DNA from: an uncultured Eubacteriales bacterium | GTDB taxonomy: Bacteria > Bacillota > Clostridia > Oscillospirales > Acutalibacteraceae | Length of the DNA: 64,000 nt | Direction: 5' to 3' | Assembly: GCA_934630515.1 (NCBI GenBank) | Contig: CAKTVV010000007.1 | Coordinates: 1 to 64,000 of the forward strand | In this document: positions 42,225-50,464 of the stretch, in pieces | Layout of the letters: each line of letters starts with the position of its first letter | How positions within the stretch are numbered: position 1 is the stretch's first letter | Notes under the pieces: model-generated | Databases searched by the model: none | The model's input: only the letters and a program-made list of their open reading frames with translations | What the model was told of the DNA's origin: nothing | Translations under genes and position numbers: made by a program

Positions 42225-43415
42225 GTGCGGATCGCCGGGATCATAGCCGAATACGACCCGTTTCATTCCGGGCACGCTGCCCATATCGCCGCCGCCCGGG
42301 CAGCAGGCGCTACCCATATCGTCGTCGTCATGAGCGGAAATTTCACCCAGCGGGGAAAACCGGCACTGCTGCCGAAAGCCCGGCGAGCCGCCATGGCACT
42401 GGCCGGCGGCGCCGATCTGGTGTTGGAGCTGCCCGTGCCATGGGCGATGGCGCCGGCTGAGGTGTTTGCCACCGGCGGCATAGCGCTGCTCCGGGGGCTT
42501 GGCTGCGTGCAGGCGCTGTCCTTCGGATGCGAGTGCGGCGCCGCCGCCCCTCTGCAGACATTGGCGGCGGCGATGGATACGCCCGATTACAGCGCCGCTC
42601 TGCGGCAGGCACTGCAGGCAGGTGTCCCTTATGCCGCTGCCCGTCAGACTGCTGCCGCCGCCTTATGCGGCGACGAGACCGCAGCGGTGCTGTCCCACCC
42701 CAATAACACGCTGGGCATCGAATATATCCGTGCCGCTGCCCGGATGGGCGCCAATCTGGATATTCTGGCGGTACCCCGCCGGGGAGCCGGGCATCACGAT
42801 ACAGCCGCTGCCGACGGCATCGCCAGCGGCACGGCGCTGCGCCGACTCATCCGAGCCGGTCAAGCGGAACAAGCAGCAGCCTATATGCCCGCTGCCGCCG
42901 CTGCCATTCTGGAGACGGCACTCCGTGAGGGCGAGGCGCCCGCCGATCCGCACCGGCTGGACATGGCGCTGCTGGCACATCTGCGGCTCCAATCCCGCCG
43001 TGCTCTTGCTGCGCTGCCGTACATTTCCGAGGGGCTGGAAAACCGCCTGTGGAACGCCATCCGTCAAGCCACCACCCTATCGGAGCTGGAGACGGCACTG
43101 CACACCCGGCGTTATCCCGCTGCCCGGCTGCGGCGGATCCTGTGGGCGTCGATGCTGCGGATCACGCCGTCTATGGTGCAGGGAATCCCTCCTTATCTGC
43201 GAGTGCTGGGCATGAACGGGCGGGGACGGGAAATTCTGACCGCCGCCGCACCGACGCTGCCCCTCATCAGCCGCTTTGCGCAGGTGCGGGAGCTGCCGGC
43301 AGCAGCGCAGGCGGTATTCGCCGCCGAGTGCCGCAGCAGCGATCTGTATACGCTTATGCTGCCCCGCCCCACCCCTTGCGGCGGCGAGCAGCAATACCAT
43401 ATCATCACCGAATGA
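42225..43415 (+). CDS. tmcAL: tRNA(Met) cytidine acetate ligase (TmcAL/YlbM)
   Basis: 396-residue nucleotidyltransferase-like protein that in Bacillus makes N4-acetylcytidine in elongator tRNA-Met with acetate and ATP. IIAEYDPFHSGHAAHI holds the HxGH motif; VVMSGNFTQRGKPALLPK and DLVLELPVPWAMAPAEVFATGGI are diagnostic. GTG 42225 follows AGGAGG by eight bases. It is divergent from acetate kinase, and both use acetate, though this may be chance. Confidence 0.88.
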   Translation: MRIAGIIAEYDPFHSGHAAHIAAARAAGATHIVVVMSGNFTQRGKPALLPKARRAAMALAGGADLVLELPVPWAMAPAEVFATGGIALLRGLGCVQALSFGCECGAAAPLQTLAAAMDTPDYSAALRQALQAGVPYAAARQTAAAALCGDETAAVLSHPNNTLGIEYIRAAARMGANLDILAVPRRGAGHHDTAAADGIASGTALRRLIRAGQAEQAAAYMPAAAAAILETALREGEAPADPHRLDMALLAHLRLQSRRALAALPYISEGLENRLWNAIRQATTLSELETALHTRRYPAARLRRILWASMLRITPSMVQGIPPYLRVLGMNGRGREILTAAAPTLPLISRFAQVRELPAAAQAVFAAECRSSDLYTLMLPRPTPCGGEQQYHIITE

Positions 43416-43425
43416 GGAGACTGCC

Positions 43426-44076
43426 ATGAAACCGTTGACGATCCTGCTTTGTCTTGTGCTGCCCTACCTGATCGGCTGCATCAATCCCGCCTACATCTTA
43501 GCCAAATGCAAAGGCTTTGACATCCGGCAGCAAGGCTCTGGCAACGCCGGCGCCTCCAATGCGGTCATCACGCTAGGAAAAGGCGTAGGCATTGCATCGG
43601 CACTGTTCGACATCGGCAAAGGCTACGCTGCCATCGCCCTTTGTCAGCGGCTCTGCCCCGGTCAGGCGCTGGTGCTGCCGCTGGCGGCGACAGCCGTGAT
43701 CGCCGGACATATCTTTCCCGCATTCATGGGCTTCCGGGGCGGCAAAGGTCTGGCGTGTTTGGCAGGGGCGCTGATTCGCTATGACTGGCGGCTGTTTCTG
43801 CTGTTTCTCGCCGTGGAGGCGGTGCTGGCTCTGCTGACTGACTATATCTGCGTGATCCCGCTGACGGCATCAGTGGCATTCGCCGTCATCTACGCCATCC
43901 AGACCCGGTATGTGCCTGGCGTGCTGCTGTTCCTCGTCATCATCGGCATGATTTACTATAAGCATTGGGAGAATCTTAAGCGCATCCGCACTGGAGGTGA
44001 AATGCACCTCAGCTATCTGTGGCGTCCCAAAGAGGAAGAACAGCGCATGGAGGAATACCAGCAGCAGGAGCACTGA
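43426..44076 (+). CDS. plsY: Glycerol-3-phosphate acyltransferase PlsY
   Basis: 216-residue membrane enzyme transferring acyl groups from acyl phosphate to glycerol-3-phosphate. About five membrane segments; QQGSGNAGASNAVITLGKGVG is the acyl-phosphate motif, GHIFPAFMGFRGGKGLA the second. GAGGAGA overlaps the stop of tmcAL, so the two are coupled. C-terminal charged tail (KEEEQRMEEYQQQEH). Confidence 0.94.
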   Translation: MKPLTILLCLVLPYLIGCINPAYILAKCKGFDIRQQGSGNAGASNAVITLGKGVGIASALFDIGKGYAAIALCQRLCPGQALVLPLAATAVIAGHIFPAFMGFRGGKGLACLAGALIRYDWRLFLLFLAVEAVLALLTDYICVIPLTASVAFAVIYAIQTRYVPGVLLFLVIIGMIYYKHWENLKRIRTGGEMHLSYLWRPKEEEQRMEEYQQQEH

Positions 44077-44087
44077 ATGAGTGCAGG

Positions 44088-44122
44088 AGGGTCAGCCCAT
44101 CGGCTGACCCTCTCATGTTTTT
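44088..44122 (+). terminator. plsY terminator
   Basis: AGGGTCAGCC / GGCTGACCCT (10 bp, CATC loop) followed by CTCATGTTTTTA, 11 bases after the stop. Confidence 0.8.
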
Positions 44123-44167
44123 ATCCACAGTCAAAAAGCAAAAATCTTTCCATATGTATATGCGGGC

Positions 44168-44196
44168 TTGACCTTTTGGTCGAAATGAAGTACAAT
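44168..44196 (+). promoter_or_regulatory. Probable rpe promoter
   Basis: TTGACC (44168-44173), 17 bases, TACAAT (44191-44196), about 40 bases before the rpe ATG. A TATACT at 44205-44210 is a possible second -10. Confidence 0.65.
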
Positions 44197-44233
44197 AGAG
44201 CGTGCTATACTGTCGGATAGGAGACGAATCTGT

Positions 44234-44878
44234 ATGAAAGTGTCCCCCTCGATACTCACCTGCGATTTTGCCCACGGCGCCGACGCCATCCGCTTTGTGG
44301 AAGCCAGCGGCGCTGATCTGGTTCATCTGGATGTTATGGACGGCGTCTTTGTACCGAACCTCAGCTTCGGTCCGGCGGTCATCGCCTCCCTGCGCCCCTA
44401 TACCCGGCTGCCCTTTGACGTACATCTGATGATGCAGCATCCCGACCGCCTGATAGACGCCTTTGCTAAGGCAGGAGCGGACAGCATCAACATCCATCTG
44501 GAATGTGCCGATCCCATCGAGGATACCCTGCGGCACATTCGCTCGCTGGGAAAAAAGGCCGCCGTCACCCTGAAGCCTGCCACCCCTGCCGAGGCTGTCT
44601 TTCCTTATCTGGGAATGGTGGATATGGTTCTGGTGATGACAGTCGAGCCCGGCTTCGGCGGGCAGTCCTTCATGGCGGATATGATGCCTAAGGTGACAGC
44701 ACTGCGCCGGGAGATCGACCGGCAGGGGCTGTCAGTACACATTGAAGTTGACGGCGGGATCGGCGAAAAAACCGCTCCGGTCGCTGCCGCCGCCGGAGCC
44801 GATGTGGCCGTGATCGGCAGCGCCCTATTCAACGCCGCCGAGCCGGAACGGTTGGTGCGGCTGGTACAGGCGCTTTAA
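44234..44878 (+). CDS. rpe: Ribulose-phosphate 3-epimerase
   Basis: 214-residue TIM-barrel epimerase of the pentose phosphate pathway. VSPSILTCDFAHG, LDVMDGVFVPNLSFGP with metal-binding residues, PFDVHLMMQHPD, VMTVEPGFGGQSFM and EVDGGIGEKT are all conserved. Its stop codon overlaps the stop of the convergent mecA-like gene by four bases, with no terminator between them. Confidence 0.96.
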   Translation: MKVSPSILTCDFAHGADAIRFVEASGADLVHLDVMDGVFVPNLSFGPAVIASLRPYTRLPFDVHLMMQHPDRLIDAFAKAGADSINIHLECADPIEDTLRHIRSLGKKAAVTLKPATPAEAVFPYLGMVDMVLVMTVEPGFGGQSFMADMMPKVTALRREIDRQGLSVHIEVDGGIGEKTAPVAAAAGADVAVIGSALFNAAEPERLVRLVQAL

Positions 44879-45426
44879 GACAGGTGCTGCGGATCCACTG
44901 TCTGCGACCGGAGCAGCGTCTCCAGCGCCCGCCCGGCGCACAGCAGCCGTCCATGCTCCTCCACTGCCGCCACAGCCGCAGCACCGCTGCCCAACGGCTC
45001 GCCATAAGCACACAACAGCCGACGCAGCGGCAGCGACAACCGCCCCGCAGCGCTGACCACCAGCCGGTATTCCTCATCCAGCTCATAGAGCGAGGTGCAG
45101 GCGGCTCCCCTGACGGCTTGCCACTGCTCCGCCAATGTATATAACGCCTCCAGATCCCGGGGACGGAATACCACCGCTCCGCCGGCCGCCCGGCGGCGAG
45201 GCGTCAGCAGCAAAACGCAGCCGCCCGCCACTGGTATGGCTTCTGCCAACGCCGGGATACAGCGGCGCCCCTCCTGCCGGGAGGCTGCCTTCAGCAGCTC
45301 TCTCAGCATTTGCCGGACCGAACGGCTCTGCTCCTCCATGGTCTCCATCGACACGCCGAAGCGTGCCAGATCCTGCGAGGATAGCCAGATCCGCAAACAT
45401 CCATTGCTCAATGATTCGATCTTCAC
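44875..45426 (-). CDS. Adaptor protein of the MecA family
   Basis: 183 residues. The N-terminus MKIESLSNGCLRIWLSSQDLARFGVSMETM follows the MecA pattern, and the C-terminal part (DLEALYTLAEQW, LYELDEEYRLVV) resembles the ClpC-binding half. MecA proteins hand substrates to ClpCP; no clpC is in the window. It starts with GTG 45426 after GGAGGG. Divergent from the Rnf-like operon. The linker is Ala/Arg-rich. Confidence 0.75.
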   Translation of the reverse strand: MKIESLSNGCLRIWLSSQDLARFGVSMETMEEQSRSVRQMLRELLKAASRQEGRRCIPALAEAIPVAGGCVLLLTPRRRAAGGAVVFRPRDLEALYTLAEQWQAVRGAACTSLYELDEEYRLVVSAAGRLSLPLRRLLCAYGEPLGSGAAAVAAVEEHGRLLCAGRALETLLRSQTVDPQHLS

Positions 45427-45488
45427 CCGTGATCCCTCCGTTTCCGGAGCCTGCCCGGGTCCGGACGGCGGCTCCGTCTTACGCTACC

Positions 45489-45517
45489 ATAGTACAACCG
45501 ATCTCCGCCCTGTGCAA
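45489..45517 (-). promoter_or_regulatory. Probable mecA-like promoter
   Basis: Minus-strand TTGCAC (45512-45517), 17 bases, TACTAT (45489-45494). No equally good plus-strand promoter for rnfC was seen in the same 145-base gap. Confidence 0.5.
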
Positions 45518-45571
45518 TCCGGAAATCGCTCACGGAAAGAATTTCCCACCCCTGCAGAAAGGTGTGATTCT

Positions 45572-46840
45572 ATGAAAATGTTTCTTCCGGGTCTGGCTCT
45601 CCCGTTTCAAAAGGGCGAGGCTCCCGATCAACCGGTGGAAATCTTCCATCCCACCGTTCCTCTACGAATTCCGCTGCTACTGTCCGCTAACGGCGAGCCA
45701 TCCAAGATACCAGCATTAGAGACCGATGTGCCGCTGCGTGCCGGCGCCGTATTGGCGGAGGAGCCGGACGGCGTCCCAGCCATCGCCAGCTGCGCCGGGA
45801 CCGTTGCCGGTACAGTGGTCATCAATCACCCGCAATACGGCGAGATGCTCTGCGCCGAATTGCATCCCGGCGACGGCGAGAGCGAGATGCTGCCGGTCAC
45901 CCCTGCCGATGAGGTAACGGCACAGACCGTGCTGAGTGCTGCCCGGGAGGCGGCGATCTATGACGAGCTGGACGGGGCCTGCCTCATCGACAAGCTCAAC
46001 GCATGGAAGCTGCCCCGGGATGACGCCGCAGCGCTGCGCTCTGTGCTGGTGGCGGACGCCACGGAAAACGATGTGTACGGCAGCGCCGGCTGGGCGGCAC
46101 TGGATGAAAATGCAGCGGCGGCGCTGGACGGTCTGCAGCTGGCTGCCAAGGCGCTGCACTTTACGCAGTATCATATCGCCGCTATGCTCCCCAAGGAAAA
46201 GCGCCGGGCGCTCAAGCGAGTGGTAGGGCGGGAACACATTTATATTGTCGGAGACGAATACCCGGTGACCGTTTTTGCTGACGGTCGTGCGGAGGTGTTC
46301 CGCATCGGCGTACAGGCGTGCATAGCGCTCTCCCATGCGGTGCGCCGGGGGGAAAGATCCACCGGCGTGATCCTCACCGTAGCCGGCAGCGGCGTGAAGC
46401 ACTCCCGCAATCTGTGGGTGCCCTATGGCACCGATGCAGCAGACATCCTGCGTCATTGCAAGGCGGACGAGGATGCCACGGTCATTCTGGGAGATGCTAT
46501 GAACGGGATCGCCATCGGGGATCCACACACACCGGTACTGCCCGGCATCACGACGCTGTTAGCCATCCGGGAATATCCGGTGCGTGTACCACGCCCCTGC
46601 ATCGGCTGCGGACGGTGCGCCGCTGTGTGCCATGCCCGGCTGCTGCCCTATGAGATCGTCCGGCGGCAGGAGAATATGCACTATGAACGCCTGCGCCATC
46701 TGTCGCCGCAGGAATGCGACGGCTGCGGGCTGTGCTCGTATATCTGCCCATCCCAACGGGATGTGGCAGCCGCCGTGCTGGCTGCCGGAGAGAGCAGCGG
46801 TACCATGTTCCTGGATTGGGGAGGAGATCACGATGAATAA
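45572..46840 (+). CDS. RnfC-like subunit lacking the flavin/NADH motif
   Basis: 422-residue RnfC homologue. C-terminal ferredoxin-type domain has both cluster motifs intact: C343, C346, C349, C353 and C382, C385, C388, C392. The SLBB-like part is seen in VAGSGVKHSRNLWVPYGT and the N-terminal barrel in FHPTVPLRIPLL. Where ordinary RnfC has GLGGAGFPT for FMN/NADH, this protein reads about residues 129-141 IYDELDGACLIDK; the usual N-G/A-A-E-C-E-P motif is replaced by ADATENDVYG (161-170) and the YPxGxxKQL block is missing. It should carry electrons but not oxidise NADH. It probably faces the cytoplasm, with no membrane segment. ATG 45572 follows AAAGGTG; the gene overlaps rnfD by eight bases. 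Confidence 0.85.
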   Translation: MKMFLPGLALPFQKGEAPDQPVEIFHPTVPLRIPLLLSANGEPSKIPALETDVPLRAGAVLAEEPDGVPAIASCAGTVAGTVVINHPQYGEMLCAELHPGDGESEMLPVTPADEVTAQTVLSAAREAAIYDELDGACLIDKLNAWKLPRDDAAALRSVLVADATENDVYGSAGWAALDENAAAALDGLQLAAKALHFTQYHIAAMLPKEKRRALKRVVGREHIYIVGDEYPVTVFADGRAEVFRIGVQACIALSHAVRRGERSTGVILTVAGSGVKHSRNLWVPYGTDAADILRHCKADEDATVILGDAMNGIAIGDPHTPVLPGITTLLAIREYPVRVPRPCIGCGRCAAVCHARLLPYEIVRRQENMHYERLRHLSPQECDGCGLCSYICPSQRDVAAAVLAAGESSGTMFLDWGGDHDE

Positions 46841-47840
46841 GCTGCTGGCGCCCCATGTACGCACCGAGGCACGCAGCCGCTCCATGTTGAACGATGTGCT
46901 GCTGGCTGCGTTGGTGCTGTGTGTATTCTCTGTTGTCAACTACGGCTTTCGTCCGGCCATACTGTTGGTGCTGACGGTATTATCCGCCATATTTACCGAA
47001 TGTATCTGCCTGCTCTTCCAGCGCAAAAGCACAAAAGCAGCGCTGGACGGCAGTGCCGCCGTCACCGGCGCTATTGTAGCGCTGGTGATGCCTCCATCGG
47101 TGTCCTATTGGGTGCCGATGCTGGGCGCTTGCTTCGCCATTCTGGTGGCTAAGGCACCGTTCGGCGGCTATGGACGGAACGTGTTTAATCCGGCGGCTGC
47201 CGGAATCGCCGTGCTATCCTATTGCTTTCCGAAACGGGTATTCGCCTATTCCGCCCTTTCGGCAGCGGACAAGCTGCCCCTTTCTTGGGAAATAGCGCCG
47301 GCGCAGCTCGTTACCGAAACCTCACTGGCGGCACAGCTGCGCTCCGGCGCCACTCCGACCGTCACCCGGATGCAGCTGCTGCTGGGGGATTTCGCCGGAC
47401 CGATCGGCGCTACCGCCACGCTGATCCTGCTGGCGTGCGCCGCCTATCTGCTGTGCCGCCGCAGCGCCTCCGCCTATTTGATGATCCCCTATCTGATCAC
47501 CTGCTGCGTTTTGGCATGGCTGTTTCCCTATACCGGAACCGGGCGGGTCTACGGGGCTATGGTGCAGATGTGCTCCGGCTATGTGCTGTTTACCGGCGTT
47601 TTTCTGCTCAACGACCCGGTCACCACGCCCCGTTTTCGGCTGGGGCGGATCTTCTACGGCGTTTTCGCCGGTATGCTGGTGATGCTGCTCCAGCACATCG
47701 GACGGGTGGAGGCGGGCAGCTGCTTCGCCATCCTGATCATGAATGTGCTGGCACCCATGATCGACCGCTGGAGCTGGCATGTATGGCGCTATATTACACG
47801 ACGGTTACGGATCAGACGGGAGGTGCAGGCGCATGTCTAA
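46833..47840 (+). CDS. RnfD-like membrane subunit with flavinylation motif
   Basis: 335-residue membrane protein with about nine hydrophobic segments, homologous to RnfD/NqrB. FGGYGRNVFNPAAAGIA and LLNDPVTTPRFRLGRIFYG are conserved. SGAT at 171-174 keeps Thr174, the residue that takes covalent FMN in the family, in the loop LAAQLRSGATPTVTRMQ. The nearby GxIGET-type motif reads GPIGAT. Its start lies within the last codons of rnfC and its stop overlaps the rnfE-like start by eight bases. In standard clusters rnfG follows here; it is absent. Confidence 0.87.
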   Translation: MNKLLAPHVRTEARSRSMLNDVLLAALVLCVFSVVNYGFRPAILLVLTVLSAIFTECICLLFQRKSTKAALDGSAAVTGAIVALVMPPSVSYWVPMLGACFAILVAKAPFGGYGRNVFNPAAAGIAVLSYCFPKRVFAYSALSAADKLPLSWEIAPAQLVTETSLAAQLRSGATPTVTRMQLLLGDFAGPIGATATLILLACAAYLLCRRSASAYLMIPYLITCCVLAWLFPYTGTGRVYGAMVQMCSGYVLFTGVFLLNDPVTTPRFRLGRIFYGVFAGMLVMLLQHIGRVEAGSCFAILIMNVLAPMIDRWSWHVWRYITRRLRIRREVQAHV

Positions 47841-48486
47841 ACCAAAGAAGGCCCACCGGCAAGCGTGGCAAGCTGTTGGCGATTTCGTTGAGAACGCCGT
47901 CACCAACAACATCGTCCTGTTTCAGGGTATGGGGCTCTGCCCGGTGATCGCCGCCGGCGTATCGCTGAAAAACGGCGTCGTGCTGACCGTTTGCACCGCC
48001 GTCGTGATGCTGCCGCTGAGCATGCTGCTGTCTCTGCTGGGAAATCGACTGCCCAAGTGGCTGCGCCCGGTCGCCTATGTGCTGCTGGCGTCGCTGCTGC
48101 TGGTGGGAGCTGCCTATCTGCTGGAGACCCGCATCTCACCGGAACTGTACGCCAAGCTCTATCTGTTCATTCCCCTCATGGCGGTCAACCTGCTTTACAC
48201 CCGCAGCATGGACTTTGTGGTGCGGGCACCCATACTGGAGACAACCATGGATGCACTGGGCAGCACCGTGGGATTCGGTGTCGTGATCTGTCTCATCTCC
48301 GCTCTGCGGGAAATGGCGATCAGCAACACTCTGTGGGACATACCGCTCCATTTCACCGTTGATCTGCCGGAGGCTGCCTCCCCCTTCTCCGCTTTCATTC
48401 TGCTGGGCTTTCTGTCGGCATTGCTGCAGTGGAGCCGTCAGCGAGTGTCGGCGTATTTCCGGAAAAAAGAGGAGGAAACGACATGA
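47833..48486 (+). CDS. RnfE-like membrane subunit, one cluster cysteine lost
   Basis: 217-residue integral membrane protein of the RnfA/RnfE fold. NNIVLFQGMGLCPVIAAG keeps Cys36 in the GLCP motif. The second family cysteine, in FIPLxxxNCxxxGRAEAFA, is replaced: FIPLMAVNLLYTRSMDFV has Leu120. SALREM and AFILLGFLSALLQW complete the fold. It starts in the rnfD-like stop region and overlaps the rnfA-like ATG by four bases. Confidence 0.85.
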   Translation: MSKPKKAHRQAWQAVGDFVENAVTNNIVLFQGMGLCPVIAAGVSLKNGVVLTVCTAVVMLPLSMLLSLLGNRLPKWLRPVAYVLLASLLLVGAAYLLETRISPELYAKLYLFIPLMAVNLLYTRSMDFVVRAPILETTMDALGSTVGFGVVICLISALREMAISNTLWDIPLHFTVDLPEAASPFSAFILLGFLSALLQWSRQRVSAYFRKKEEETT

Positions 48487-49097
48487 GTCTGCTGCATACG
48501 ATCTGGACGGAGATCTCCGATCTGTTTTCCTTCTTTGTCACCATCGCACTGCTGCAAAACGTTGTGCTGACCACGGGTTTTGGCTCCTCCGTCATGCTGC
48601 ATGTGGTGCGAAAGCCGAAAAGTATTTGGCTTTTCACCGCTGTACTGACCGGCTTTTCGGTTCTGACGGCGCTGATCGCCTATCCGCTGGACCGGCTTTG
48701 CGGTACCGCAATCACGAATTTCTGGCGGCCGCTGATGGTGGTGGGGATCACGGTGGTGCTGTACATCATCACCCATCTGGTGATGCGCCGTTGGTTCCCG
48801 GAGCTGTATCGGCGCATCGGTCATATACTGCATCTGGCTGCCTTTAACAATCTGGTGATCGGCATCGCCCTGATCACCAACGTGCAGTTTACCGCCAATC
48901 TGGGGGCGACCGTCGGTCTGACAATCGGCGCCTGTCTGGCGTTCGGACTGCTGACCTGGATCACAGCCGAGGGCATCGAACGACTGGACAACCCGGATAT
49001 TCCCAAGGCATTCCGGGGTATGCCCGCTACGCTCATCTACATCGGGCTGGTAGCGCTGGCGCTGATGGGCTTTTCATCCAATTTTAGCCTGATATAA
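48483..49097 (+). CDS. RnfA-like membrane subunit, both cluster cysteines lost
   Basis: 204-residue integral membrane protein of the RnfA fold. Homology is clear at the C-terminus (DIPKAFRGMPATLIYIGLVALALMGFSS) and in LYRRIGHILHLAAFNNLVIGIALIT. In ordinary RnfA the first half-helix is FLGxCPFxGVS and the second TTNCAVLG; here they read TTGFGSSVMLHVV (Ser36) and AAFNNLVIG (Asn123). Both [2Fe-2S] ligands are therefore missing. The standard next gene, rnfB, is absent. Confidence 0.85.
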   Translation: MSLLHTIWTEISDLFSFFVTIALLQNVVLTTGFGSSVMLHVVRKPKSIWLFTAVLTGFSVLTALIAYPLDRLCGTAITNFWRPLMVVGITVVLYIITHLVMRRWFPELYRRIGHILHLAAFNNLVIGIALITNVQFTANLGATVGLTIGACLAFGLLTWITAEGIERLDNPDIPKAFRGMPATLIYIGLVALALMGFSSNFSLI

Positions 49098-49127
49098 CTG
49101 TACTTTGTATCGTGGGGGTTGGTATAT

Positions 49128-50330
49128 TTGAAACAAAAACTGCATCGTCGGCGGCAACGGATCTTTAAGCGTCGCAACCCGCTTTGGTCGGTACTCAAAT
49201 GGGGGTTGCCTGTGGTGGCGGTTATTGCTCTGGGCTTCTTCGGCGCCAAATACTTTACCGAGCATCCGATCAGCCCCGAGGATAAGCCTTCCTCCTCGGC
49301 AGCGTCTGAGCCTTCCTCGATCAACACTCCAGAAAGCATCGTACCGGATACCGCCGACAGCGACAAGGACAAGGGGCTGCAATCGCTGAAAGCCTTTTAT
49401 TTGCCGGACAGTGCGCTGGGCGACGAGACAGCGCTGAAAAACACACTATCCCAAGCGGCTAAAGCCGGATTGGACAGTGTCGTGCTGGATATGAAGGACG
49501 CTGACGGCCGTCTGCACTATCGCTCGACCGTTTCACAGGCTGTACAGGTAAACGCCTTTACGGATTCAGCGAGAGAGCTCTCTACCCTGCGTTCCTTATT
49601 CTCGGTCATTCAGGAGGCAGGCTTAAAGCCCATCGTTCGCCTGTACGCCTTTCAGGATAATGCCGCCGCCCGTGCGCTGGCGGATTGCCGCATCGGCTAT
49701 CAGGGGCAGCCCGGCTGGGTCTGGTACGACGGCGACCCGCAGAACGGCGGTAAAGCATGGCTCAACCCCTATTCCGACGGTGCCCAGCTCTACATCATCG
49801 ATCTGGCCCGGGAATTGCGGGATGCCGGCGCTGCGGCTGTTCTGTTGGATGGTGTGCAGTTTCCGACCTTTACAGGCAGTGCCGACTTCGGCACCTCCTC
49901 CAATACGACCATGAGCCATGGAGAAGTGCTGAAAGCATTTGTCGAGCACACCCGCAAGCTGCTGGGAAACGGCTGTCCCGTGCTGGTGGCTTGCCCGGAG
50001 AAAAGCGCACTGGGAACCGACACCCGTGCCTACGGCGCTAATCCGTTGACGTTTCACGCTTCCTTCGCTGCCCCGCAGCTGGCAATTTCCGCCGCACTGG
50101 ACGATGAATCCAGCCAGTCGGAGATGCAGGCACGGCTGACCCAGCTCACTGCCCGGATAAAGGTCATGTCTGCGGAGGAGCAACCCGTGCTGTCGCCCAT
50201 CCTGCAAACTGATGACACCTCAGCCGAAACGCTGAAGCAGGGCATCGCCGCCTGCGAGGCGGCTGGGATCCGCTCCTATATTCTGTATCATTCTCAGGGA
50301 CGATACGACTTTGCGGCTTTCCAGAGCTGA
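49128..50330 (+). CDS. Membrane-anchored DUF4015 putative glycosidase-like protein
   Basis: 400 residues. A basic N-terminus (KQKLHRRRQRIFKRRN) and one membrane segment (LPVVAVIALGFFGAKYF) anchor it outward; a Ser/Pro/Asp-rich linker follows. The external barrel (GLDSVVLDMKDADGRLHYRS, GLKPIVRLYAFQD, AAAVLLDGVQFP) matches DUF4015, a putative glycoside hydrolase domain. A TTG at 49128 is preferred over TTG 49119 because GGGGG ends nine bases before it. It follows the rnfA-like gene by 30 bases and ends before a terminator, so it is likely the last gene of that operon. Confidence 0.8.
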   Translation: MKQKLHRRRQRIFKRRNPLWSVLKWGLPVVAVIALGFFGAKYFTEHPISPEDKPSSSAASEPSSINTPESIVPDTADSDKDKGLQSLKAFYLPDSALGDETALKNTLSQAAKAGLDSVVLDMKDADGRLHYRSTVSQAVQVNAFTDSARELSTLRSLFSVIQEAGLKPIVRLYAFQDNAAARALADCRIGYQGQPGWVWYDGDPQNGGKAWLNPYSDGAQLYIIDLARELRDAGAAAVLLDGVQFPTFTGSADFGTSSNTTMSHGEVLKAFVEHTRKLLGNGCPVLVACPEKSALGTDTRAYGANPLTFHASFAAPQLAISAALDDESSQSEMQARLTQLTARIKVMSAEEQPVLSPILQTDDTSAETLKQGIAACEAAGIRSYILYHSQGRYDFAAFQS

Positions 50331-50394
50331 TCCCGTTCCTCAGTGTACGCTGAGAGCTCTCGTCCCGACACAGTGGGTTCTATTATAAAGCTGC

Positions 50395-50428
50395 GGCGCA
50401 CCGGATCCAATATCCGGTGCGCCGTTTT
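50395..50428 (+). terminator. Terminator of the Rnf-like/DUF4015 operon
   Basis: GGCGCACCGGAT / ATCCGGTGCGCC, a perfect 12-bp stem with loop CCAAT, followed by GTTTTCTG. It lies 64 bases after the DUF4015 stop, between convergent genes, and may also serve prfC. Confidence 0.8.
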
Positions 50429-50464
50429 CTGCTTATACGCTTTTCAATACACGGTCGAGACAGG

